Origin: Prochlorococcus marinus CUG1433
Lineage (GTDB): Bacteria > Cyanobacteriota > Cyanobacteriia > PCC-6307 > Cyanobiaceae
Assembly: GCA_017644425.1 (NCBI GenBank)
Contig: JAEPLN010000001.1
Location: 1,364,001-1,428,000 of the forward strand
Reading direction: 5' to 3'
DNA: 64,000 nucleotides
This document shows positions 9,047 to 16,731 of the stretch, one piece after another. Positions within the stretch are counted from its first letter, which is position 1; every line of letters begins with the position of its first letter. Both the position numbers and the translations under genes were made by a program. The notes beneath the pieces are model-generated. The model had not been told where the DNA came from, did not search any database, and saw only the letters and a program-made list of their open reading frames with translations.

Positions 9047-10121
9047 AAATCTTATTTTTAAAAAGATAAATAATTATATTTTTAATATCAAAAAGGATAA
9101 AAAAATAAATAAATTTTTATATTTAATATATTCCTTTACTAGATACTATTTTTTGAGGCTTATAAACTTTTTAAAAGTAAGAATAGATGAAAATATTTTT
9201 TTATACCCTACGCAACTTATATTTCCAAGTATCATTTATCATAAAAAACTAGATAAAGTAAAGCTAAAAACTCCAAATAAAAAAATTATTAAAAATTCTT
9301 TTTCTGGGCGAATCTTAATTGACCATGGAATAGTAAAAGCAGAAATTCAGGATAATTGGCTATTAGATTCTAGTGATGAAGAAATTTCTTATTTACCACG
9401 ACGTTTATTTTGGCTGATATATGAATTAACAAAGCTGAATAACCCAAATATAACTTTATTAGATAATTATCTTAATAAATTTATTTCTTATTTCTATGAC
9501 TCAAATTATATAAAATATTTACCTCCTTATATTCTTTCTGAATGTATTTCAAATATTATTTTATTTAATAGAGCTAAAAATAAATCTTGGATAATTAAAG
9601 ATAATTTTCATAATAATTTTGCAATATTAGCTTGTAAATCACTTGTAAGTAATATTGAATTCAGAGGATCATTTTCAACTTGTAATCATCTTATAAATAA
9701 TTTTCGCGCACTTTATTTATCTTCTAGATTAATTCAACGAAATAAAGATAATTCATTTTTTCTTGTTTTCTGGGAAAAAATAAAAAAGAAAGTTTTTATT
9801 AAAAGTGGAAAAATTGCGGATGGATCAGTTCATTATCATTTTCTAATAACAAGGTGGTTATTTGAAATATGTATTTGTGCTTATGAATTAAATGATTATG
9901 AAATACTAAATAAGGTTAATCCATATTTGAAATCAAATCTTGAAATTGTTGGCTATTTATCTCGAGCTGATGTTTTACCTTTATTTGGAGACCTTTCACC
10001 AGATTGTCCAGTTGAATGGTTATTACCTATTGCAAATTATGTAAAAGAATCATGTCCTTATAGCGCTGTTGGTAACGGCACAAAAGGATGGGACAGAATT
10101 TGGAGCTTTGAAAATTTTTAA
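9039..10121 (+). CDS. Heparinase II/III-like protein, N-terminal part (frame interrupted)
   Basis: This 360-codon reading frame carries the all-alpha toroid half of a heparinase II/III or alginate-lyase-like protein: the GRILIDHGIV..., DNWLLDSS and LSECISNIILF segments and the NHLINNFRALY / DGSVHYHFLITRW motifs are typical of the (alpha/alpha) domain. It ends in a premature TAA at 10119-10121 immediately after a run of five Ts (10115-10119). Removing one T joins SFENF to NSFFDREAGW of the next frame, giving one protein of about 590 residues. In O-antigen-type loci such proteins occur beside asparagine-synthase-like genes and may cleave or transfer uronate-containing glycan; that role is inference. 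Confidence 0.75.
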   Translation: MSKNLIFKKINNYIFNIKKDKKINKFLYLIYSFTRYYFLRLINFLKVRIDENIFLYPTQLIFPSIIYHKKLDKVKLKTPNKKIIKNSFSGRILIDHGIVKAEIQDNWLLDSSDEEISYLPRRLFWLIYELTKLNNPNITLLDNYLNKFISYFYDSNYIKYLPPYILSECISNIILFNRAKNKSWIIKDNFHNNFAILACKSLVSNIEFRGSFSTCNHLINNFRALYLSSRLIQRNKDNSFFLVFWEKIKKKVFIKSGKIADGSVHYHFLITRWLFEICICAYELNDYEILNKVNPYLKSNLEIVGYLSRADVLPLFGDLSPDCPVEWLLPIANYVKESCPYSAVGNGTKGWDRIWSFENF

Positions 10122-10812
10122 TTCTTTTTTCGACAGAGAAGCTGGTTGGTTTTTTTTGGAATATGAACCATGGATAGTTTATTTACGTTTATTTAATCAA
10201 TTAGATTTACCAAGGCCATCTCATTGTCATCAGGATTTCGGATCGCCAATAATTTATCATAAGAAAAAAGAATTAATCATTGATCCAGGTAGATCATCAT
10301 ATTTAATAGATTCTAATAATGAAATAAAAGCTTCAAAACATTCTACTTTTTTAATAAATAAGGAGCCTACTGCTTATTCGGAGAGAGATTTGAAATTCTT
10401 TCCGCTGCCAATAAAACCTTATAAAGTTAAAAAATATCATCTTGGTAGTCAAATATATATTTTAATTCGTTACCCTCTATCATTAAAAGCTAATTTTAAA
10501 ATTAAATATGCTATCAGATTATTTGTAATTAATAAAAAATCTATTGAGATTAGAGATAGGATTTCTTTATTTAAAAAATCTAATATTATCACTCGCTTTA
10601 ATTTTTCATATCCATTAGATAAATTTAATAGATTATTTTCTTATAGTATTGATAACAATAAGACTAAGAATATACTCCTTGAAGAGGAATCAAAAGAACT
10701 TTGTAATTCTAAAAGATTCTTAGATTACAATAGAAAACATAATTATAAATCATTTTCTTTTAGAGCTGAAACAAATAAACATTTTTGCTCTAGATTTTTA
10801 ATCTCTGAATAG
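10069..10812 (+). CDS. Heparinase II/III-like protein, C-terminal part (frame interrupted)
   Basis: Continuation of the interrupted gene in the +1 frame; the homologous part begins at about 10121 and the nominal ATG at 10069 is only an in-frame codon. It has the beta-sandwich half of heparinase II/III proteins: HCHQDFGSPIIYH followed by LIIDPGRSSYL is the family signature (His-x-His...Asp-x-Gly). A typical domain length to the end is preserved and no other damage is visible, so the break is recent, a sequencing error, or tolerated by slippage. The asparagine-synthase-like gene follows after three bases. Confidence 0.75.
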   Translation: MVTAQKDGTEFGALKIFNSFFDREAGWFFLEYEPWIVYLRLFNQLDLPRPSHCHQDFGSPIIYHKKKELIIDPGRSSYLIDSNNEIKASKHSTFLINKEPTAYSERDLKFFPLPIKPYKVKKYHLGSQIYILIRYPLSLKANFKIKYAIRLFVINKKSIEIRDRISLFKKSNIITRFNFSYPLDKFNRLFSYSIDNNKTKNILLEEESKELCNSKRFLDYNRKHNYKSFSFRAETNKHFCSRFLISE

Positions 10813-10815
10813 CTT

Positions 10816-12636
10816 ATGTGCGGCATTTTTGGATATTTTTTAAAGACTCCGAATGAATATAGAAGTCAGGAATATGTAAGTAGATTTAAGTTAGATCTAT
10901 ATAATAGAGGCCCTGATTCATTTCACTACAAGTCAAGAGAAGGATGTGTGATTGGGATTTCTCGATTATCAATAGTTGATATTAGTCATGAAACACAGCC
11001 TTTTTCTATTGATGAAATAAATATCACAGTTGTTTTCAATGGTGAGATTTATAACTATAAAAGCTTAAGAGACCATTTGAGTTCCAAAGGGATTAAGCTC
11101 TTGGGTTATTCCGAAATTGAGGTAATTGCTAATCTTTATAAATTATATTCTGAGAAATTTATAAATTTCCTCGATGGAATGTTCGCCATAGCAATACTTG
11201 ATCATAAAAAACAAAGTTTTATTATTTTTAGAGATCCATATGGTATTAAACCCATATATTGGACATTAAATAATGGTGATTTTGCTTTTTCTTCTGATCT
11301 AACTCCTTTAATAAGTTGCTTTACTGAAAATAAATTGAATACTAATGCTATTCATGAATATCTTTTTCATGGTTACTGTTCATCAAATACTTGCATAGCC
11401 TCAAATATTCATAAAGTCCCCCCATCTTCGTATCTTAAATTCGAGAAAAACAGAGTAATTACTGGTAAATATAATTCTTTTACCCAAAATAAATATATTG
11501 ATGATTTTGAAGTTAGTGTTGATAATATTGACTTTTTACTCAAAGAAAGTATTTCTGAGCAAATAGCTGAGGAAGTCCCAATGGGTGTGATGCTTAGTGG
11601 AGGTATCGATAGTTCTTTACTAGCAAAATATCTTTCATTAGATAAAAAACTACCTAAAAAAATCAAATCTTATAGTGTACGCTTTTTGGATAAAAAATTA
11701 TCTAATGATTTTTCTTATGCAGAAAGACTTGCTAAAGAATTAAAATTAGATCATGAAACTATTACCATCAACTCAATCCAAGCATTAGAAATTTTGCAAA
11801 ATACGGCCTATAGTCTTGATGAACCAATAGCAGATTCAGGAATTATTGGAACTAATATTATATGCCAAAAGTCTAAAGAAGATAGCGTGAAAGTTTTGAT
11901 TTCAGGCACTGGTGCGGATGAATTATTTGGCGGATATATGAGACACTTTACTCCTAGTATTTTTACTTCTAAATATCTATCAGAGATGCCTTATGCTATC
12001 AGATTTCCAATGTCTAAGTTTTTCTCAATTTTTAATCGTTCATTTTCAGAAAGGATTTCTGATCCCCTTCTAAATTATTTCCTTGCGGTATCTGGTATGC
12101 CATCAGATTTATTATTTAAAATAATAAGAGATCCTATAAGAGGACTTCCTTTCTTTTCGAAATATCAAAAAGACTTTTCTAAAAATTATTCTCTATATTT
12201 TGATCAAAAATTCTATTTACCAGATTCATTATTGGCATACACAGATAAGGTTTCAATGGCTAATTCTGTTGAAATTAGAGTTCCATATTTATGTAAATCT
12301 CTTTCCCCTATTTTGTTTTTATATTTAAACGAATCCTTTAAAACAAAATATAGCAAACCTTTATTAAGGAAAATCTCATCAAAATATTTCAACAAAGAAT
12401 TTTTTAATAGATCTAAAGAAGGTTTTGATGCATCTGTTTATAGCTGGCCAAATGAAGTTATTTCATATCTTTTAAATTATATTCGTGATTATTCTGTACA
12501 ACTTAATTACATCGGAATTGACATTAAGCCTTTAATAAATGCAAAAGAAAATTTTGTTAGAGGATACAACAGAAACTTGATTTTTAGTTTATTTATTCTT
12601 ACTAAATGGTTAGTTAATAAGAATTTTATAAAATAG
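10816..12636 (+). CDS. asnB: Asparagine synthase (glutamine-hydrolysing)-like amidotransferase
   Basis: Two-domain AsnB family. The N-terminal class II glutaminase starts MCGIFGYF, so Cys2 becomes the catalytic N-terminal residue, with NRGPD and FNGEIYNYK downstream. The synthase domain has the ATP pyrophosphatase loop SGGIDSS at 261-267 and GTGADELFGGY. Length 606 aa is typical of the long form. It belongs to the radical SAM/heparinase-like module and is one of two such genes here (the other at 36258-37829). In polysaccharide clusters these enzymes are thought to amidate uronic acids or transfer ammonia to other carboxylates, but making asparagine cannot be excluded. Confidence 0.93.
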   Translation: MCGIFGYFLKTPNEYRSQEYVSRFKLDLYNRGPDSFHYKSREGCVIGISRLSIVDISHETQPFSIDEINITVVFNGEIYNYKSLRDHLSSKGIKLLGYSEIEVIANLYKLYSEKFINFLDGMFAIAILDHKKQSFIIFRDPYGIKPIYWTLNNGDFAFSSDLTPLISCFTENKLNTNAIHEYLFHGYCSSNTCIASNIHKVPPSSYLKFEKNRVITGKYNSFTQNKYIDDFEVSVDNIDFLLKESISEQIAEEVPMGVMLSGGIDSSLLAKYLSLDKKLPKKIKSYSVRFLDKKLSNDFSYAERLAKELKLDHETITINSIQALEILQNTAYSLDEPIADSGIIGTNIICQKSKEDSVKVLISGTGADELFGGYMRHFTPSIFTSKYLSEMPYAIRFPMSKFFSIFNRSFSERISDPLLNYFLAVSGMPSDLLFKIIRDPIRGLPFFSKYQKDFSKNYSLYFDQKFYLPDSLLAYTDKVSMANSVEIRVPYLCKSLSPILFLYLNESFKTKYSKPLLRKISSKYFNKEFFNRSKEGFDASVYSWPNEVISYLLNYIRDYSVQLNYIGIDIKPLINAKENFVRGYNRNLIFSLFILTKWLVNKNFIK

Positions 12637-12765
12637 TTAAATCGCTTTATATTATTTTCTATATTATTTAATTTTATTTGCTTTTGAAGTTCTTAACAGG
12701 CGTTAACGATAAAATAGTAAAATCAAAATTACCTAATGTTTTATCTTAGATGAAACTTTACTATC

Positions 12766-13554
12766 TTGAATAACAAAAATTCTATTTCTGTAATTTGTCC
12801 TTTTCATAATAATGAGGACACAATAGTTAGAGCAGCTAAAAGCATTTTTGATCAAACTCTTTCTCCTAATGAGGTTATTTTTGTTAATGATAATTCTCTT
12901 GATAGATCTTTAGAAAAACTAACTGAGTTCTTGCATAAAAATAAAAAGCAATTTGTAATTCAGATAATTTCAATTAATCACTCAGGCCCAGGACATGCAA
13001 GAAATGTTGCTATTCAAAGGAGTTCATCAAATTGGATTTCATTTCTTGATGCAGACGATTATTGGATGCCAGAAAAAATAAGTAATATTGATAAAGTTAT
13101 TCGAAAAAATGAATATGTAAATTTCATTGCTCATGATGAATTTACACAAAATAATAAGAAAGAAATTATTAATTCTAAGTTATCTCAATATTTTGACAAC
13201 AAGGCAAAAATTCCTACTCAAATTTATAAGCGTAATTTTTTATCAACATCTTCTTGCACAGTTTCCAAGTTATTAGTTGAGAAGTATTTATTTGATCCAT
13301 TTTTAGGTTCTTGCCAAGATTATGAGCTTTGGCTTGCTTTGTCATCTAAAATGAAACTAGTATTTATTCAAAAGCCTTTATGTTTCTATGATAATTCATT
13401 GAAAACATCCATCACTAATTCTAATCAAACAAAAAGATTAAAGAATCTTTTAATTGTTCTTTTTAGATATTCAAAATATGTAAGTTTTCCACTTTTTTGC
13501 TTTATAGTTTCTAAACATCTATTAGTTTTTATTATTTCATTTTTAAAAAAATAA
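12766..13554 (+). CDS. Glycosyltransferase family 2
   Basis: Inverting GT-A glycosyltransferase. SVICPFHNNEDTI at the N-terminus, FVNDNS (N41/D42) and the metal-binding FLDADDYW with D95-A-D97 are the standard GT2 features; the region after SCQDYELWLAL is the usual acceptor-side segment with the ED/QD...W pattern. A C-terminal hydrophobic helix (about residues 240-260) could anchor it to the membrane. The start is a TTG: the nearby ATG at 12750 is closed by a stop after seven codons. It opens a set with the deacetylase and ABC transporter, 129 bases after the asnB stop. Confidence 0.9.
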   Translation: MNNKNSISVICPFHNNEDTIVRAAKSIFDQTLSPNEVIFVNDNSLDRSLEKLTEFLHKNKKQFVIQIISINHSGPGHARNVAIQRSSSNWISFLDADDYWMPEKISNIDKVIRKNEYVNFIAHDEFTQNNKKEIINSKLSQYFDNKAKIPTQIYKRNFLSTSSCTVSKLLVEKYLFDPFLGSCQDYELWLALSSKMKLVFIQKPLCFYDNSLKTSITNSNQTKRLKNLLIVLFRYSKYVSFPLFCFIVSKHLLVFIISFLKK

Positions 13555-13556
13555 TT

Positions 13557-14390
13557 ATGTTTTTTATTAAGAAAAAGTTTCGTGATTATTTTTGTAGATT
13601 AATTAGTAAAGTTAATCTAAGTTTTCTTTTAAACTCAAAGTCAAGAATTCAATTAAGAGTACTTATTATACATTCAATTAATGAAGAAGAGAAATTACTT
13701 AATCTTTTAAAAAACTTAAACAAAAAATGGAGATTTATTACTCCAGACCAATTCTTTCAAATTCTTGATAATAAAAAAACAATTAATCAGTCTTCATTAT
13801 TAATAACTTTTGATGATGGATTCAAAGATAATCTAAATATTCTTCCAATACTTGATAAGTTTTCTATTTCGGCATTATTTTTTGTCTGCCCAGGCTTAGT
13901 TCAACTTCAAAATTCAAATACATTATTCCCTTTATTGGCAAAAAAATTATTCAGAATTCCATTAATTGATAAGGATATAGAGCTACTTAATTGGGATGAT
14001 CTTCGTTACATTCAGGATAGAGGCCACTCTATTGGAAACCATTCATTATTGCATTATCAAGTGAATAAATTATCAATTAAAGAATTAAAAGAAGATATAA
14101 ATTTATCAAAATCTTTATTAGAGGAAAATCTTAAGAAGAGTAAATCTTTAGAATCTTTTTCATATCCTTTTGGAGGAGCAGAACATATAAATGCAGTCTC
14201 ATTGCAGTTATTAGCAGAAAATTTTAAATATGTTTTCTCTGGGATAAGAGGAAATAATAATATTAATAAAGCAAACATTATATATAGAGATGAAGTCTCA
14301 ATTAATGATGATATTGAGATTACAAATTCTTTTCTGAAAGGAAGTTTTGATCTTTATTATCGATTTAAATTAATTAAGTTAATTTTTTAA
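13557..14390 (+). CDS. Polysaccharide deacetylase (NodB homology domain)
   Basis: Metal-dependent deacetylase of carbohydrate esterase family 4. The NodB motifs are all visible: TFDDG at 84-88 (catalytic and metal Asp), HSLLH at 162-166 (metal His pair), and SYPFGG near residue 200. Length 277 aa. It would remove an N- or O-acetyl group from the repeat unit or lipid-linked sugar; with the GT2 gene two bases upstream and the ABC exporter four bases downstream, it belongs to the same assembly step. No signal peptide is obvious, though the first 25 residues are amphipathic, so action on the cytoplasmic face is likelier. Confidence 0.88.
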   Translation: MFFIKKKFRDYFCRLISKVNLSFLLNSKSRIQLRVLIIHSINEEEKLLNLLKNLNKKWRFITPDQFFQILDNKKTINQSSLLITFDDGFKDNLNILPILDKFSISALFFVCPGLVQLQNSNTLFPLLAKKLFRIPLIDKDIELLNWDDLRYIQDRGHSIGNHSLLHYQVNKLSIKELKEDINLSKSLLEENLKKSKSLESFSYPFGGAEHINAVSLQLLAENFKYVFSGIRGNNNINKANIIYRDEVSINDDIEITNSFLKGSFDLYYRFKLIKLIF

Positions 14391-14394
14391 ATAA

Positions 14395-16122
14395 ATGCTT
14401 TTACCCTTAAGAGATATTCTAAAAATTTTAACTTATCTAGATAAAATTTCTAAGTTAAGAATAATCTTAAATCTATTATTATCAGTAATAAATTCTATTC
14501 TAGAGTCTTTAAGTCTATCCTCTTCTTTAATATTTTTCTCTGTTCTTTTTAACGGAAATATCTCTGAGATCGGTTTTATTAAAAACTATTTACCATTCTT
14601 AATTGATATACCTAAGTCTTATTTTTTGATTCTTTTTATTGTTATTTTCTCTATCACAGGGATTATAAGAATATATTACTTAAGAAGCACATTCTTTTTA
14701 TCAAGATATATAGCTAATCAATTATCATCATTGGCTTTTTTAAAAATTCTTAACCAAGAATATGAATACCATTTAGAAAAAAATACATCTCTACAAGTTT
14801 CTACGCTAACAAATGATATAGGTGAATCTGATAATTCTATCGCTGCGTTATTGCAAATCATAAGTTCCACTTTATCTTTATGTTCAATTATTTTTACTAC
14901 TCTTTTTGTTATTTCTGGCAAATTTATTACTTTTATTCTTTTTATACCTCTAATATATGCATTACTATATCTAAGTTATTCCAGAAAATTTAAAACCAAC
15001 AGTAAATTAATTTCTGATCTCAATGGTAAAATAATAGATTTTACTAAAGATTCTCTTTTCTCTATCAGAAATATTTTACTTTCTCATGATCAACAATATT
15101 ATTTCCAAACATTCAAGAGAATTGATGCTCAGTTAAAAGAAGCACAAGCTAAAAATAATTTCTATTCTGTATATCCAAGAAATGCTATCGAAGTATTTAT
15201 AGTTGGGAGTCTGGCATCATTATTTGTGATTTATCCAAAATTAGCCAGTCCAAACCTAATACCTATTTTTGGATCACTTATAATTGCAGTCCAAAGGATA
15301 TTTCCTCTTTTTCAGCAAATATATTATGGTTTTTCAACTATTAAGTCTCATGAGAGCGGAGTGTTAAAGCTAAAAACATTACTTACTCTTAAGTTAGTTA
15401 ATAATTTTCATTCAAGTAAACTACCTCTAAAACTCAAAACTATTTCATTCTCAAATGTTTCCTATATCTACCCTAATTCATCAAAAATTATTTTAAAAAA
15501 TATTTCTCTTGACATAAAATCTGGAGATAGGATTGGAGTTTATGGCCCAAGTGGTTCAGGTAAATCAACCTTTATAAATATTTTAATGACTTTGCTTTCA
15601 CCAACAAATGGAAAGATAAAAATTAATAACAGGTTATTAGATCCTCAAAGGAAAAGAAATATTTATCCAATCTATCAGGATAATATTTCGCATATTCCTC
15701 AGAGTATTCATTTAATTGATGAAGATATTCTTGCAAATATTGTTGGTCCTATAGATAATGCAAGCATTAATCAAAATAAATTAAACTTAGCCTTAAAAGT
15801 TTCTAATTTAAAGGATTTCGTTGATTCATTGCCAGATAAGATTAATACAAGGGTAGGGGAAAATGGCTCTCTTTTAAGTGGAGGACAGAAACAAAGAATT
15901 GGCATTGCTAGAGAGATTTATAAGATGAAACCTATCTTGGTTTTAGATGAAGCAACAAATGCTCTTGATCCAGTCGTCGAGGAACGCATTATTAAGGAAC
16001 TTTTTAAATTACATCATTTGCAGTTGATAGTGATAGTTAGTCACAAGAAATCCAATTTATCAGATTGTAATAAAATGTTTACCTTTAATAAAGGCCAGAT
16101 TTCTGTAAAAAATCAGTTGTAA
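14395..16122 (+). CDS. ABC transporter, fused permease and ATPase (MsbA/PglK-like lipid-glycan flippase)
   Basis: A half-transporter exporter: about six membrane segments in residues 1-320, then the ATPase with Walker A GPSGSGKST at 384-392, signature LLSGGQKQR at 493-501 and Walker B ILVLDEATN with D518/E519. Dimers of such proteins (PglK, MsbA) flip lipid-linked oligosaccharide or lipids across the inner membrane using ATP. Placed at the end of a glycosyltransferase/deacetylase operon, it probably flips the product of that operon, in parallel with the Wzx-like flippase at 39781. The last 10 bases overlap the convergent SIS gene. Confidence 0.9.
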   Translation: MLLPLRDILKILTYLDKISKLRIILNLLLSVINSILESLSLSSSLIFFSVLFNGNISEIGFIKNYLPFLIDIPKSYFLILFIVIFSITGIIRIYYLRSTFFLSRYIANQLSSLAFLKILNQEYEYHLEKNTSLQVSTLTNDIGESDNSIAALLQIISSTLSLCSIIFTTLFVISGKFITFILFIPLIYALLYLSYSRKFKTNSKLISDLNGKIIDFTKDSLFSIRNILLSHDQQYYFQTFKRIDAQLKEAQAKNNFYSVYPRNAIEVFIVGSLASLFVIYPKLASPNLIPIFGSLIIAVQRIFPLFQQIYYGFSTIKSHESGVLKLKTLLTLKLVNNFHSSKLPLKLKTISFSNVSYIYPNSSKIILKNISLDIKSGDRIGVYGPSGSGKSTFINILMTLLSPTNGKIKINNRLLDPQRKRNIYPIYQDNISHIPQSIHLIDEDILANIVGPIDNASINQNKLNLALKVSNLKDFVDSLPDKINTRVGENGSLLSGGQKQRIGIAREIYKMKPILVLDEATNALDPVVEERIIKELFKLHHLQLIVIVSHKKSNLSDCNKMFTFNKGQISVKNQL

Positions 16123-16706
16123 CCAATGTTATAGTCAATTCTTCTATTTGAAGTTGCTTCTTCATCTTGTATATTAGGGCAATTAAATCCAGCTCCATGA
16201 ATAAGCTGATAGAAAAACATTAACGTAAGAACTTCACCTGTATGGTACTCATTAACATCAAGAATAATAGTGTTGCTCCTAATTTTTTCAGAAGGGCTTT
16301 TGCCTGTTATTAGAGCAGTTTTGATATTTTGATCTTTAGCAAAATCTAGTGCTTTTTTAATATTTTTAGATACACCTGAACTGCTAATGCCTATGATTAA
16401 AGTCTCTGAAAATAATTCTTCCTTTATCCCTCTCATTGAGATGGCAACCCAATTTTTAACCCATTCATCATGAGAAGTCTCATGAATTAGAGAACTAGCA
16501 AGAATTCCACTGCCTGGTGCAAAAGCTGACTTATTTGTTAATCTTGCAACATCAATTGCTGCATGATCTGCAACTGCTAGATTTCCTCCATTCCCAACAA
16601 TCATAATCCTTTGAGAATTAATAAAGTCTTCTTGCAATGTTTGCCATTCTTTTGTTTTGAGGGTATTTATAAATTTCTCCTCAAATCCTTTAATCTCAAG
16701 ATGCAT
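16113..16706 (-). CDS. SIS-domain phosphosugar isomerase (GmhA-like)
   Basis: 197-residue single SIS domain with the phosphosugar-binding loops IVGNGGNLAVADHAA (about residues 36-50) and GISSSGVSKNI (about 105-115). Size and the ASSLIHETSHDEWVKNW stretch resemble sedoheptulose-7-phosphate isomerase GmhA, not the CBS-containing arabinose-phosphate isomerases. No hldE, gmhB or hldD is present in this window, so an ADP-heptose role is unsupported locally; it could feed another phosphosugar, possibly the aldolase/KdsB route. Converges with the ABC gene with a 10-base overlap and is 25 bases downstream of the fusion gene on the same strand. Confidence 0.82.
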   Translation of the reverse strand: MHLEIKGFEEKFINTLKTKEWQTLQEDFINSQRIMIVGNGGNLAVADHAAIDVARLTNKSAFAPGSGILASSLIHETSHDEWVKNWVAISMRGIKEELFSETLIIGISSSGVSKNIKKALDFAKDQNIKTALITGKSPSEKIRSNTIILDVNEYHTGEVLTLMFFYQLIHGAGFNCPNIQDEEATSNRRIDYNIGYN

Positions 16707-16731
16707 TTTTCTAAAATTATAGCTTAATATA

